Shown in pieces: positions 14,470 through 24,379 of a stretch of 64,000 nt of DNA. A program made the position numbers and the translations under genes. The DNA is from Ruminococcus champanellensis 18P13 = JCM 17042 (GTDB taxonomy: Bacteria > Bacillota > Clostridia > Oscillospirales > Ruminococcaceae), in the NCBI RefSeq assembly GCF_000210095.1, contig NC_021039.1, forward strand, positions 892,650 through 956,649. Reading direction: 5' to 3'. Each line of letters opens with the position of its first letter. The first letter of the stretch is position 1. The notes below the pieces were generated by a model. That model was not told the DNA's origin. It did no database searches and saw only the letters and a list, made by a program, of their open reading frames with translations.

Positions 14470-16932
14470 GTGGAACAGCCCTTGGTGCAGGCGGCTGCGG
14501 TTGCGGTCAGCGGCACCGCCTTTTCCTTTGACCGGCTGTTTGACTATCTGGTTCCTGCTTACCTGGAACAGTCCGCACAGCCGGGCTGCCGGGTGCTGGT
14601 GCCCTTCGGCAGAGGCAACCGGAAGCGGATCGGCATGATCCTGGTGCGGCATGAGATTCCGGCAGATCCCAAGCTCAAGCCCCTGCTGGCTGTGCCGGAT
14701 CCGGAGCCGGTGCTGAACGGGGAAATGCTGGAGCTTTCCGACTGGCTGCACGAGCAGACCTTCTGTACCTATTATGACGCAGTCCGGTGTCTGCTGCCCT
14801 CCGGCATGAACCTGCGGGTGGAGGAGCATTTCTCCCTGTCCGATCAGGTGCCGGATGTGCCCCTGACGGAGGAGGAAGCGCATCTGCTCCGGTTCCTGCG
14901 GATGGCAAAATCCCGGCGGGAGCTGGATGCCATGCTGGATGTGTCCGTCAATCCGGATAAGCAGGAGCTGATCCACAGTCTTTTGCAAAAGGGCTGTATT
15001 CAGCAAACCGATCGGCTAGCCCAGGCGGTGGGGGATAAGTACATCCAGATGATCCGCCTGTCGGACGCATACCTTACAGGGCAGAACCGGCATCAGCCCA
15101 CCCCCAAGCAGCGGCAGGTGCTGGCACTGCTGGAGGAAAACGGCCCGGTTGCCGTCCGGGAGGCATGCTATCTGTGCGGTGTGACTCCGGCAGTGGTGAA
15201 GACCCTGCTGAAGCATGGACTGGTGGAGCAGTACGATATGGAGCAGCTCCGTCCGGTGCAAAGTGGATCGGAGCAGCGGCGGGATCCGTCCCAGATCCGG
15301 CTCAGTGACCAGCAACAAAAGGTGTATGATACGGTGGCAGCCCAGATCCACAGCAGGATCCCCAAGGTATTCCTGCTGCATGGGGTCACCGGCAGTGGCA
15401 AGACCTCTGTGTTTGAAGCCCTCATTGCCCACACCCTGTCCCTGGGGCGGCAGGCTATGCTACTGATCCCGGAGATAGCTTTGACGCCCCAGATCGTGTC
15501 CCGGTTCCAGCAGTTGTTCGGGGATGGGGTGGCAGTGATCCACAGCAATCTGTCCCTGGGGCAGCGGATGGACGAATACAAGCGGATCCGTCGGGGGGAG
15601 GCACGGATCGTGATCGGTACCCGGAGCGCCGTATTCGCCCCTTTGTCGGATATGGGGCTGATTATCCTGGATGAGGAAGGGGAGCGCTCCTACAAATCCG
15701 ACAATGCCCCCCGGTATCATGCAGCGGATGTGGCAAAGCATCGGTGCAGAACCCATGGGGCATCCGTGTTGCTGGCGTCCGCCACCCCTTCCCTGGAAAG
15801 CTACTATTACGCCCAGCGGGGGCTGTATCAGCTGCTGGAAATGCCGGAGCGATACGGCAATGCAGTGCTGCCCACGGTGGACATTGTGGACATGAACCAG
15901 GAACGGGCACAGGGCAACGGCAGTGAATTCAGCAATCTGCTCACCCAGCAGTTACAGCAGAATCTGGCTGCCGGGGAGCAGAGCCTGCTGTTGCTGAATC
16001 GGCGTGGGTATCACACCATCATTGCATGCTGCGACTGCAATACTCCGGTGGAATGCCCCAATTGCAGCGTGCCTCTGACCTATCACCGGGCAAACGACAG
16101 CCTTATGTGTCACTACTGCGGCTATTGCGCCCCTCCGGTGCAGGAATGTCCCAACTGCAAAAGTACCCATCTGAAGCAGATGGGCTTTGGCACCCAGAAG
16201 CTGGAGGAAGCCCTGGGGGAGATCGTGCCCGGTGCCCGGATCCTGCGGATGGATGCGGACACCACCTTTTCCCGGATGGCATACGAGGAGAAATTCCGTG
16301 CCTTCGGCAGGGGGGAGTACGATATCATGGTGGGCACCCAGATGATCGGCAAGGGACTGGATTTCCCCAACGTGACTCTGGTCGGGGTGCTGTCCATTGA
16401 CAAGGCACTGTTTGCCGGGGATTTCCGCAGCTATGAGCGTACCTTCTCCCTCATCACCCAGGTGGTGGGCAGAGGCGGGCGGGGCGGCAAGCAGGGGAGA
16501 GCCATTCTGCAAAGCTTTCTGCCGGATCATTATGTATTGAATCTGGCGGCAAAGCAGGATTACGGGGCATTCTACCGGGAGGAGATCGCCCTGCGGAAGG
16601 CGTTGATGTTTCCGCCCATCTGTGATATCTGCGTGATTGGTCTGTCCTCCGAGTTGGAAAAGCAGGTGCAGCTTGCGGCGGATACCATGCTCCGGATGAT
16701 GCGGGACAAGATCGCCGCCGAACATATTTCCATGCCCCTGCGGGTGCTGGGGCCTGTCCGGTGTACCTATGGAAAGCTGAACGGCAAATACCGGTACCGG
16801 ATCATTTTAAAATGCAAGAACAACGCCGCATTCCGGCAGTTCATCCGGCAGCTGCTGTGCAGCACCGGCTCTTATAAGGAATTTGCCCGTGTCCGGGTAT
16901 TCGCCGATATGAACGGAGACATCGGCGTATAA
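14470..16932 (+). CDS. priA: Primosomal protein N' (replication restart helicase PriA)
   Basis: An 820-residue superfamily 2 helicase that reloads the replisome at stalled forks. The order is an N-terminal 3'-DNA-binding domain, a winged-helix segment, Walker A (LLHGVTGSGKTSVFE), Walker B, then zinc-binding cysteines (CCDCNTPVECPNCSV and CHYCGYCAPPVQECPNC) and the helicase C-terminal motifs (GTQMIGKGLDFPNVTLVGVL, VVGRGGRGG). The Walker B box reads DEEG rather than the usual DEEH. The start is a GTG 3 bases after the rpoZ stop, so translation is likely coupled. Confidence 0.95.
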   Translation: MEQPLVQAAAVAVSGTAFSFDRLFDYLVPAYLEQSAQPGCRVLVPFGRGNRKRIGMILVRHEIPADPKLKPLLAVPDPEPVLNGEMLELSDWLHEQTFCTYYDAVRCLLPSGMNLRVEEHFSLSDQVPDVPLTEEEAHLLRFLRMAKSRRELDAMLDVSVNPDKQELIHSLLQKGCIQQTDRLAQAVGDKYIQMIRLSDAYLTGQNRHQPTPKQRQVLALLEENGPVAVREACYLCGVTPAVVKTLLKHGLVEQYDMEQLRPVQSGSEQRRDPSQIRLSDQQQKVYDTVAAQIHSRIPKVFLLHGVTGSGKTSVFEALIAHTLSLGRQAMLLIPEIALTPQIVSRFQQLFGDGVAVIHSNLSLGQRMDEYKRIRRGEARIVIGTRSAVFAPLSDMGLIILDEEGERSYKSDNAPRYHAADVAKHRCRTHGASVLLASATPSLESYYYAQRGLYQLLEMPERYGNAVLPTVDIVDMNQERAQGNGSEFSNLLTQQLQQNLAAGEQSLLLLNRRGYHTIIACCDCNTPVECPNCSVPLTYHRANDSLMCHYCGYCAPPVQECPNCKSTHLKQMGFGTQKLEEALGEIVPGARILRMDADTTFSRMAYEEKFRAFGRGEYDIMVGTQMIGKGLDFPNVTLVGVLSIDKALFAGDFRSYERTFSLITQVVGRGGRGGKQGRAILQSFLPDHYVLNLAAKQDYGAFYREEIALRKALMFPPICDICVIGLSSELEKQVQLAADTMLRMMRDKIAAEHISMPLRVLGPVRCTYGKLNGKYRYRIILKCKNNAAFRQFIRQLLCSTGSYKEFARVRVFADMNGDIGV

Positions 16933-16946
16933 GGAAGGAGAACGTA

Positions 16947-17408
16947 ATGGCTATTCGCAACATTGTAACAAGTGAGGATCCGATTTTAAGCAAGCCCTGC
17001 CGCACGGTGGAGGAATTTGACGACAAGCTGGGACAGCTGATCGATGATATGTTCGAGACCCTGGAAAAGGCAAAGGGTCTGGGACTGGCTGCGCCCCAGG
17101 TGGGCATCCTCAAGCGTGTATTCGTAATGGACGTGGGAGACGGCAGGGTAGAGGCTGTGAACCCGGTGATCCTGAAGGAAAGCGGCAAGCAGCGGGACGT
17201 GGAGGGCTGTCTGTCCTGCCCCAACCAGTGGGGATATGTAACAAGACCCAACAAGTGCAGGCTCCGTGCCTATGACCGGCATGGGAAGGAATTTACCATG
17301 GATCTGAAGGAGCTGGGGTGCCGGTGTGCATGCCACGAAACGGATCATCTGGACGGATTGTTGTTTACCCGTCTGGTGGATGAATTCGTACAGATGGAAG
17401 ACGCATAA
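16947..17408 (+). CDS. def: Peptide deformylase
   Basis: A 153-residue metalloenzyme removing formyl groups from new proteins. All three motifs are present: GLGLAAPQVG, EGCLSCP, and the HExxH-type HETDHLDG that, with the cysteine, binds Fe2+ or Zn2+. The start follows AAGGAGAACG. It is coupled in position with fmt, whose product adds the formyl group to initiator tRNA. Confidence 0.95.
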   Translation: MAIRNIVTSEDPILSKPCRTVEEFDDKLGQLIDDMFETLEKAKGLGLAAPQVGILKRVFVMDVGDGRVEAVNPVILKESGKQRDVEGCLSCPNQWGYVTRPNKCRLRAYDRHGKEFTMDLKELGCRCACHETDHLDGLLFTRLVDEFVQMEDA

Positions 17409-17434
17409 ATCAGAACGTGACAGGAGGAACCGGA

Positions 17435-18388
17435 ATGAGGGACAAGCTGAATATTGTGTTTATGGGAACGCCGGATTTTTCCGTGCCCTGCCTGCATGCT
17501 CTGGCAAAAAGCGGACACCGGGTACAGGCGGTATTCACCCAGCCGGACAAGCCCAAGGGGCGGGGCTATAAGCTGATTCCCACCCCGGTGAAGGCAGCTG
17601 CCCAGGCGTACGGCATTCCCGTGTACCAACCCCTGTCCCTGCGGAAGGGGGAGGATGCGGCACGGGCGCTGGAGACGTTACAGGCACTGCAACCGGATCT
17701 GATCGTGGTGGTGGCTTACGGGCAGATCCTGCCGGTGGAGGTGCTGGAGCTTCCGGCGTTTGGCTGTGTGAATATCCATGCATCTCTGCTTCCGAAATAT
17801 CGGGGAGCCGCCCCCATTCAGTGGTGTATCCTCAACGGAGAAACGGAAACCGGCGTTACCTCCATGCAGATGGCGCAGGGGCTGGATACGGGGGACATGC
17901 TGCTGGCGGAATCCCTGTCCATCGGGGAGGAGGAAACCAGCGGTCAGCTCCATGACCGGCTGTCGGAGCTTGGGGCAAAGGTGCTGCTGGAAACAGTAGC
18001 AGGCATCTGTCAGGGAACTCTGACGCCGGTGCCCCAGGATGACGCTTTGTCCTGCTACGCTTCCATGATCCGCAAGGATATGAGCCGGATCGATTTTACA
18101 AAGTCTGCCCGGGAGATTCACAATCTGATCCGGGGTATTACCGGTTTTGCATTTCTTGGGGGCAAGCGGCATAAACTATTACGGTCAGCCTTGTCCGAGC
18201 GGACAGTAGATCCGGCGCTGGCAGGCACCATTGTAGACGCCAAAGATCTGACCATCGCATGCGGAGACGGACATTGCATCCGGATCCTGGAGCTGCAGGC
18301 CGAGGGGGGCAAGCGGCTGAAGACAGAGGATTTTTTGCGGGGGAATTCCATCGAAAATGGGATGAAATTCGAAACGGAGGTTCTTTGA
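17435..18388 (+). CDS. fmt: Methionyl-tRNA formyltransferase
   Basis: A 317-residue enzyme that formylates Met-tRNA(fMet) with 10-formyltetrahydrofolate. Seen are the N-terminal VFMGTPDFSVPCL, the catalytic loop NIHASLLPKYRGAAPIQW with its Asn and His, and the DTGDML element. A C-terminal tRNA-binding domain follows from about residue 205. The ATG at 17435 is chosen because CAGGAGGAACC precedes it; the open frame begins six codons earlier. Confidence 0.95.
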   Translation: MRDKLNIVFMGTPDFSVPCLHALAKSGHRVQAVFTQPDKPKGRGYKLIPTPVKAAAQAYGIPVYQPLSLRKGEDAARALETLQALQPDLIVVVAYGQILPVEVLELPAFGCVNIHASLLPKYRGAAPIQWCILNGETETGVTSMQMAQGLDTGDMLLAESLSIGEEETSGQLHDRLSELGAKVLLETVAGICQGTLTPVPQDDALSCYASMIRKDMSRIDFTKSAREIHNLIRGITGFAFLGGKRHKLLRSALSERTVDPALAGTIVDAKDLTIACGDGHCIRILELQAEGGKRLKTEDFLRGNSIENGMKFETEVL

Positions 18389-18389
18389 T

Positions 18390-19070
18390 ATGCCCTTTAT
18401 GTATTATGGATACGGCTTTGTGCTGATTGGTTTTCTCATTGCGCTGCTTGCACAGTGGAATGTGAAATCCACTTATAGTAAGTATAAGAAGATCCACAAT
18501 TCCCGGGGGATCACCGGGGCTATGGCTGCCCGGCAGATCCTGGATCAGAACGGATTGTATCACGTCCGCATCGAATCGGTCAGCGGCGAACTGACGGATC
18601 ATTTTGACCCTCGAACCAATGTGGTGCGCCTGTCGGATGGGGTGTATAACAACACCTCCGTTGCAGCGGTGGGGGTTGCCGCCCATGAGGTGGGACATGC
18701 CATCCAGTATGCCCAGGAGTATGCACCCATGCGACTCCGTGCTGCCATCATTCCTGCCACCCAGATCGGCTCTACCCTGTCCTATCCTCTGGTGGTGCTG
18801 GGTGTGATTTTTCAGGCACTTCCATTGATAGATCTGGGTATCCTGCTGTTCTCTCTGGTGGTACTGTTCCAACTGGTGACTCTGCCGGTGGAATTCAACG
18901 CAAGCCGCCGTGCCCTGAACACCCTGGGATCCAGTCATATTCTGGACAGCAATGAGGTATCACAGTCCGGCAAGGTGCTGACTGCGGCGGCGCTGACTTA
19001 TGTGGCAGCCCTGGCAACCGCACTGCTGAACCTGCTGCGTTTGATCGCCATCCGGGGGAATCGTGACTGA
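18390..19070 (+). CDS. YugP-type neutral zinc metallopeptidase, membrane-bound
   Basis: A 226-residue membrane protein with an N-terminal span, the zinc motif in VAAHEVGHAIQYAQ, then two or three further spans and a C-terminal span. Residues DPRTNVVRLSDGVY just before the motif are conserved in the YugP family. The substrate is unknown. It starts 1 base after the fmt stop and its stop overlaps the rsmB start (TGATG). Clostridia often keep this gene between fmt and rsmB, whereas B. subtilis does not. Confidence 0.92.
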   Translation: MPFMYYGYGFVLIGFLIALLAQWNVKSTYSKYKKIHNSRGITGAMAARQILDQNGLYHVRIESVSGELTDHFDPRTNVVRLSDGVYNNTSVAAVGVAAHEVGHAIQYAQEYAPMRLRAAIIPATQIGSTLSYPLVVLGVIFQALPLIDLGILLFSLVVLFQLVTLPVEFNASRRALNTLGSSHILDSNEVSQSGKVLTAAALTYVAALATALLNLLRLIAIRGNRD

Positions 19071-20374
19071 TGGGCGCTGAACTTGTATTCTGCGTTCGGC
19101 TTCTGGACAAGACCTTCGGAGCACAGGGCTATTCCAACATTGCCCTGGATCGGGCACTGCGGGATTCGGATCTGAACCCCCAGCAGAAAAGCCGGGTGTC
19201 TGCCCTGTATTACGGAGTGATCGAGCGGCTGCCGGAGTTAGACTATGTGCTGTCCCGGTACAGCAAAAAGCCCCCGGAAAAGCTAGATCCCACCGTGCGG
19301 AATCTGCTGCGCTGCGGTGTTTATCAGTTGGCGCATATGCGGATCCCGGACAATGCGGCAGTGAATGAGTGTGTAAACGCATGCAAAAAGCTTCGGTATA
19401 CCAGCGCATCCGGCTTTGTAAATGCGGTGCTCCGGGGCTTTGTCCGGGACGGAAAGCAGATTCCGGTGCCAAAGGATCCTGCGCTCCGTCGTCAGGTGCA
19501 GTACTGTGCGCCGGATTGGCTCATAAAACAGCTTTCCTCTGAATACGGGGAATCGGTGATGGACGCTCTGCTGACGGATGCACTGGGGCGTCCCCCGGTG
19601 ACCCTGCGGCGGAACCCTCTGGCAGGGGATGCGTCTGCCTTCCTCCGTGCCATGGGGGAGATCTCTGTGGAGAAGCATCCTCTTCTGCCGGACTGCTACA
19701 GGGTGCAGGGGGGCGATGTGACCCGGACGGATGCCTTTGCCCAGGGCATGTTTCATGTGCAGGATCTGGCATCCCAGCTATGCTGTCTGGCGCTGGATCC
19801 CCAGCTTGGTGATACGGTGCTGGATCTTTGCGCAGCACCTGGAGGAAAGAGTTTTACCCTGGCGGAGTTGATGGAGGATCGGGGGCAGCTGTATGCCTTT
19901 GATCTGCATACCAACCGGGTGAAGCTGATCGCCCAGGGGGCACAACGGCTGCATTTGCAGTGCGTGCATGCCCGGACGGGGGATGCATCCCTACATAACC
20001 CGGAGCTGCCCCAGGCGGATCGGGTGCTGTGCGATGTGCCCTGTTCCGGGCTTGGGGTGATCCGTCGAAAGCCGGAGATCAAGTATAAGGATCCGGCGGC
20101 CTTTACCGGACTTCCTCCGGTGCAGGCGAAGATTCTGGAAAACGCTGCTCACTATGTAAAGCCAGGTGGGTATCTGGTGTATTCCACCTGTACCCTGTCC
20201 CGGGCGGAGAACGATGGGGTGGTGGACGGATTTTTGCAGCAGCATCCGGAATTTGAGGGAGTCTCCTTTCTGGAAACACTGGGGGAGCCCTTTGGCAATT
20301 GGAAGGTGACGCTGCATCCGGGCTGCCTTGGCAGTGACGGGTTTTTCATGGCAAAGCTGAAGCGAGCGAGGTGA
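19070..20374 (+). CDS. rsmB: 16S rRNA (cytosine-967-C5)-methyltransferase
   Basis: A 434-residue RNA methyltransferase. The N-terminal third is a NusB-like RNA-binding domain. The Rossmann fold carries the SAM motif VLDLCAAPGGKSFTLAE, and the two catalytic cysteines lie in CDVPCSGLGVIRRKPEI and VYSTCTLSRAEND. It overlaps the peptidase gene by one base and is followed by rlmN after 4 bases, forming an rRNA-modification pair. Confidence 0.95.
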   Translation: MGAELVFCVRLLDKTFGAQGYSNIALDRALRDSDLNPQQKSRVSALYYGVIERLPELDYVLSRYSKKPPEKLDPTVRNLLRCGVYQLAHMRIPDNAAVNECVNACKKLRYTSASGFVNAVLRGFVRDGKQIPVPKDPALRRQVQYCAPDWLIKQLSSEYGESVMDALLTDALGRPPVTLRRNPLAGDASAFLRAMGEISVEKHPLLPDCYRVQGGDVTRTDAFAQGMFHVQDLASQLCCLALDPQLGDTVLDLCAAPGGKSFTLAELMEDRGQLYAFDLHTNRVKLIAQGAQRLHLQCVHARTGDASLHNPELPQADRVLCDVPCSGLGVIRRKPEIKYKDPAAFTGLPPVQAKILENAAHYVKPGGYLVYSTCTLSRAENDGVVDGFLQQHPEFEGVSFLETLGEPFGNWKVTLHPGCLGSDGFFMAKLKRAR

Positions 20375-20378
20375 TACA

Positions 20379-21464
20379 GTGACCAAAACGGATATTTTAT
20401 CCCTGTCCTTCGGGGAATTGTCGGACTGGCTGGCAGAAGCCGGCGAACCGAAATTCCGGGCAAAGCAGATTTTTACCTGGCTTCACAGCCGAAAGGCAAC
20501 GGATTTTTCAGAAATGACGGATTTGTCACTGTCGCTTCGCACAAAATTATCTGATTCTTTTTGTATAAATCGACTAATTGTCGTAAAAAGGCTTGAATCC
20601 GCTATTGATAATACGGTAAAATATCTGTATGGGCTTTCTGACGGATCCCTGATCGAATCCGTGCTGATGGCATACAAGCACGGGGACAGTCTTTGCGTAT
20701 CCACCCAGGTGGGCTGCAAGATGGGGTGTAACTTTTGCGCCTCCACCATTGCAGGCTTTGTGCGGAATCTGACCCCCGGCGAAATGCTGGGACAGATCTA
20801 CGAAGCGGAGCGGGACAGCGGCAGGACGGTATCCAGTCTGGTGCTGATGGGCATCGGAGAGCCTTTGGACAATTACGACAATGTGCTGAAATTTCTGCGG
20901 CTACTTTCTGCCCCCCAGGGGCGGGGCATGAGCCTGCGGCATGTGACCCTTTCCACCTGCGGTCTGGTTCCTATGATCGACCGGCTTGCGGAGGAGGGAC
21001 TTGGACTGACCCTGTCAGTGTCTCTGCATGCGGCGGACGATGCCAGCCGGAGCCGGATCATGCCGGTGAACCGGAAATATTCCATTGCGGAGCTGCTGGG
21101 TGCCTGTCGTCGGTATTTTGCCACCACCGGCAGACGGATCACCTTTGAGTATGCAGTGATTGATGGGGTCAACGGCACCAGGGAACAAGCCAGGCTGCTG
21201 GCGAAACAGCTGGAGGGGCTGCCCTGTCATATCAACCTGATCCCGGTCAATCCCGTCCGGGAGCGGAATTATCACACAAAACGGGATACGGTCTACAGCT
21301 TTCAGCAGATGCTGGAACAGGAGGGACTCAACGCCACAGTGCGGCGGACTTTGGGCAGCGACATCAACGCCGCCTGCGGACAGCTGCGCCGGGAGGCACA
21401 AAGGGAACGGGGTGAGGATATTGCGGATTCAGACAGCAACGGATGTAGGAATGGTTCGGGATGA
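20379..21464 (+). CDS. rlmN: 23S rRNA (adenine-2503-C2)-methyltransferase RlmN
   Basis: A 361-residue radical SAM enzyme methylating A2503 of 23S rRNA and some tRNAs. The Fe-S motif CxxxCxxC is in GCKMGCNFCAST; LMGIGEPLDNYDNV and the C-terminal catalytic cysteine region (RRTLGSDINAACGQL) are present. It starts at GTG 20379. Its 3' end overlaps the phosphatase gene by about 50 bases. Confidence 0.96.
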   Translation: MTKTDILSLSFGELSDWLAEAGEPKFRAKQIFTWLHSRKATDFSEMTDLSLSLRTKLSDSFCINRLIVVKRLESAIDNTVKYLYGLSDGSLIESVLMAYKHGDSLCVSTQVGCKMGCNFCASTIAGFVRNLTPGEMLGQIYEAERDSGRTVSSLVLMGIGEPLDNYDNVLKFLRLLSAPQGRGMSLRHVTLSTCGLVPMIDRLAEEGLGLTLSVSLHAADDASRSRIMPVNRKYSIAELLGACRRYFATTGRRITFEYAVIDGVNGTREQARLLAKQLEGLPCHINLIPVNPVRERNYHTKRDTVYSFQQMLEQEGLNATVRRTLGSDINAACGQLRREAQRERGEDIADSDSNGCRNGSG

Positions 21465-22149
21465 AAACCAGGATCGGGTAGAAACCCTCCAACTGGAGGA
21501 CGGGGTGCTGGCGGTTGTCTGTGACGGCATGGGCGGCGAACGCTCCGGCGGAGAGGCAAGCCGGCTTGCCATAGGCGAAGCTGTTTCCCATTTCAAGGAG
21601 GGCTATCACGCCGGCATGAACGGCTCGGAGATCAAGCAGCTGCTCTGTGCCTCCATATCCGCAGCCAATTCCGTTGTATATACAAAATCAAAGCTGGATT
21701 ACAAGAACTTCGGCATGGGCACCACATGCGTCATGGCGTATGTGGATGATACCATGCTGCATGTGGCAAATGTAGGGGATTCCCGGGCATATCTTCTGCA
21801 GGGACTTGCACCCCTGGAGCAGCTGACGGTGGATCACACCGTGGTGCAGATGCTTCTGGCACAGGGCAAGATCACCCGGGAGGAAATGAAATCCCACCCC
21901 CAGCGGAATATGCTGACCCGTGCCATTGGCGTGGAACGCACAGTGAAGCCGGATTACTTTGAACAGACCCACGATTCCCGGTTTCTGGTGCTGCTTTGCT
22001 CGGACGGTCTGTCCAGCTATTGCAGCAAGGATGAAATCACACAGGCGCTCCGTGAGCAGTCCTTTGAGACGGTTTGCGGACACCTTGTAGATATGGCAAA
22101 CCAAAAGGGTGGACGGGACAACATCACCCTGGCAATCATCTCAGATTGA
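21412..22149 (+). CDS. prpC: PP2C-type serine/threonine protein phosphatase
   Basis: A 245-residue phosphatase that reverses the action of the neighbouring kinase. PPM-family motifs are visible: TDVGMVRDENQD, VVCDGMGGERSGGEAS, NVGDSRAYLL, VDHTVVQML, and the C-terminal DGLSSYC and GGRDNITLAI with the Mn2+-binding Asp residues. The GTG at 21412 gives a full-length N terminus; a TTG at 21421 is an alternative. It lies 15 bases before the kinase gene, as in the B. subtilis prpC-prkC pair. Confidence 0.93.
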   Translation: MRILRIQTATDVGMVRDENQDRVETLQLEDGVLAVVCDGMGGERSGGEASRLAIGEAVSHFKEGYHAGMNGSEIKQLLCASISAANSVVYTKSKLDYKNFGMGTTCVMAYVDDTMLHVANVGDSRAYLLQGLAPLEQLTVDHTVVQMLLAQGKITREEMKSHPQRNMLTRAIGVERTVKPDYFEQTHDSRFLVLLCSDGLSSYCSKDEITQALREQSFETVCGHLVDMANQKGGRDNITLAIISD

Positions 22150-22164
22150 GTAGGAGAGAAGTAG

Positions 22165-24375
22165 ATGGATAAGAACATTGGTAAGAAGCTGGACGGCCGG
22201 TATGAAATTACGGAGCTGATCGGCGTCGGCGGCATGGCGGACGTGTACAAGGCCACTGACGTGGTGGATCACAAAACCGTAGCGGTCAAGATCCTCAAAA
22301 AGGAATTTGCAGAGAACGAGGAATTCCTCCGCAGGTTCCGGAACGAATCCAAAGCCATTGCAGTGCTGTCCCATCCGAATATCGTCAAGATCTACGATGT
22401 GGGATTCTCTGACAAGATCCAGTACATTGTAATGGAGTACATTGACGGGATCACCCTGAAGGAGTACATGGAGAACGAAAAGGTGCTCAGCTGGAAGGAT
22501 TCCGTACACTTTGTTCTGCAGATCCTCCGGGCACTGCAGCATGCTCACAGCAGAGGGATCGTACACCGGGATATCAAGCCTCAGAATATTATGATGTTCC
22601 CGGACGGCACCATTAAGGTCATGGACTTCGGCATTGCCAAGTTCGCCCGGGAGCAGGGCAAGACCGCAACGGATCAGGCCATCGGGACAGTGCATTATAT
22701 CAGCCCGGAGCAGGCTCGCGGCGACGTGACCGATGCCAAGAGCGATGTATACTCTGTGGGCGTGATGCTCTATGAGATGCTGACCGGGAAAAAGCCTTTT
22801 GATACGGACAATCCGGTGACCATTGCGGTGATGCATATGCAGGCAAAGGCAGAGCGTCCCCGGAACATCAATCCGGACATTCCCATCGGTCTGGAGGAGA
22901 TCATCCTGCATGCCATGGTGAAGGATCCGGCGCACCGGTATCAGACTGCCCAGGAAATGATCCGGGATATCGAGCAGTTCAAGGAAAACCCGGACATTGT
23001 GTTCGGCTATCATGATGACGATGACGAGGAGGATGCCCAGACCTCGGATTCTCCTACCCGGTTCTTCCAGGCTGTGACCCCGGCAACGGCGGAAATTCCG
23101 GCTATGCGGGAGGGCAGAGACGACCAGGAGGATTACGAGGAGTCCGATGAGGACGAATACGACGATGAGGATGAGGAAGAAGAGGAGCGCCGCTCCCTGT
23201 TTGTGCCCATTCTCACCGGCGTTACCATTGCAGTGATCGTGGCTGCGGTGATTTTGGTCACCTACCTGATCGTAGGCTGGCTCAACGGCGACAATCAGGG
23301 AGACAAAAAGGAATTTGCAATGCCGAATCTGGTGGGCACCAACTACCAGGAGGCAGTGGATGCCTGGAAGGGCAAGCTGGATCTGAAGGTGACCGCCAGC
23401 GAATACTCCGAGTACGACAAGGACGTGATCTTCTACCAGAGCATTCCGGAAAATGATCCCATTGCCCTGAACAGCGTTGTGGAGATCAAGGTGAGCCTTG
23501 GCAATAACACCATCGACGTGCCGGATGTGATCGGCTGGACGGAAACGCTTGCCACAAAGACCCTGTCCAACCAGGGATTGACGGTGGAGGTCAAGAAGGC
23601 GGCCAGCGATACAGTGGAAAAGGGACTGGTTTGTGAGACCGTGCCTGCCGCCGGGGAGGCCATTGCGCCCAATTCCAAGATTCTGGTTTATATCAGTATG
23701 GGCCCCAACGCTTCTACGGTGGAGGTTCCCAACTTTACAAGCAAAACCCTGGAGGAAGCAAAGCTGGACGCTGAGGTCATGAAGCTTGAGCTTCAGGTAA
23801 CAGAGGTGGATTCCAGCGAACCCAAGGGGCAGATCATTTTCCAGAGCATCAATGCAGGAGAGCAGGTTGTGACCGGTACCGTGATCGAGGTCAAGGTCAG
23901 CAACGGTGTTGCACCGGTGAATACCTGCAATGTCACATTTGCACTGCCGGAGAACGTACACGGCTCCTTCTATTTCACCTTCTATGACGGGGGCTCCGTG
24001 TTCTTCACAAGCCCTGTGATTAACGCAGAATACACGTCCGGCTCTGCAAGCGTTCCCCTGGAGGGCTCCGGCAAGAAGGAACTGATCGTTTCTGTGACCA
24101 ATTCCTCCAACAAGGAAACTGCCCGGGTAGGCACCTATCTGGTGGATTTTGACAAGAAGACGGCAAGCGCAAAGAGCGATGTGAACGTGCATGCGGCATT
24201 CAAGAGTATCGGTGCCATTGCAGCACAGACCGAGCCGCCGGTTGTGACTACACATCCGCCGGTACAGCATACCACTAAGCCGGCACCGACCCATACCACG
24301 GCAGAACCGCCCCAGCCTACGGAGCCTGCTCAGGAAACAGAACCGGTGGGGGATCCGAATGCAGACCAGGATTGA
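22165..24375 (+). CDS. prkC: PASTA-domain serine/threonine protein kinase
   Basis: A 736-residue membrane kinase. Residues of about 10-270 are a Hanks-type kinase with GVGGMADVYKA, AVKILKKE, HRDIKPQNIM and DFGIAKF. An acidic linker follows (about 285-340), then one membrane span (about 347-372) and three extracellular PASTA domains (beginning FAMPNLVG, IDVPDVIG and VEVPNFTS). A beta-rich domain and a Thr/Pro-rich tail end the protein. PASTA kinases sense muropeptides or lipid II and control wall growth and germination. The long tail after the PASTA repeats is an addition compared with B. subtilis PrkC. Confidence 0.95.
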   Translation: MDKNIGKKLDGRYEITELIGVGGMADVYKATDVVDHKTVAVKILKKEFAENEEFLRRFRNESKAIAVLSHPNIVKIYDVGFSDKIQYIVMEYIDGITLKEYMENEKVLSWKDSVHFVLQILRALQHAHSRGIVHRDIKPQNIMMFPDGTIKVMDFGIAKFAREQGKTATDQAIGTVHYISPEQARGDVTDAKSDVYSVGVMLYEMLTGKKPFDTDNPVTIAVMHMQAKAERPRNINPDIPIGLEEIILHAMVKDPAHRYQTAQEMIRDIEQFKENPDIVFGYHDDDDEEDAQTSDSPTRFFQAVTPATAEIPAMREGRDDQEDYEESDEDEYDDEDEEEEERRSLFVPILTGVTIAVIVAAVILVTYLIVGWLNGDNQGDKKEFAMPNLVGTNYQEAVDAWKGKLDLKVTASEYSEYDKDVIFYQSIPENDPIALNSVVEIKVSLGNNTIDVPDVIGWTETLATKTLSNQGLTVEVKKAASDTVEKGLVCETVPAAGEAIAPNSKILVYISMGPNASTVEVPNFTSKTLEEAKLDAEVMKLELQVTEVDSSEPKGQIIFQSINAGEQVVTGTVIEVKVSNGVAPVNTCNVTFALPENVHGSFYFTFYDGGSVFFTSPVINAEYTSGSASVPLEGSGKKELIVSVTNSSNKETARVGTYLVDFDKKTASAKSDVNVHAAFKSIGAIAAQTEPPVVTTHPPVQHTTKPAPTHTTAEPPQPTEPAQETEPVGDPNADQD

Positions 24376-24379
24376 TCCC

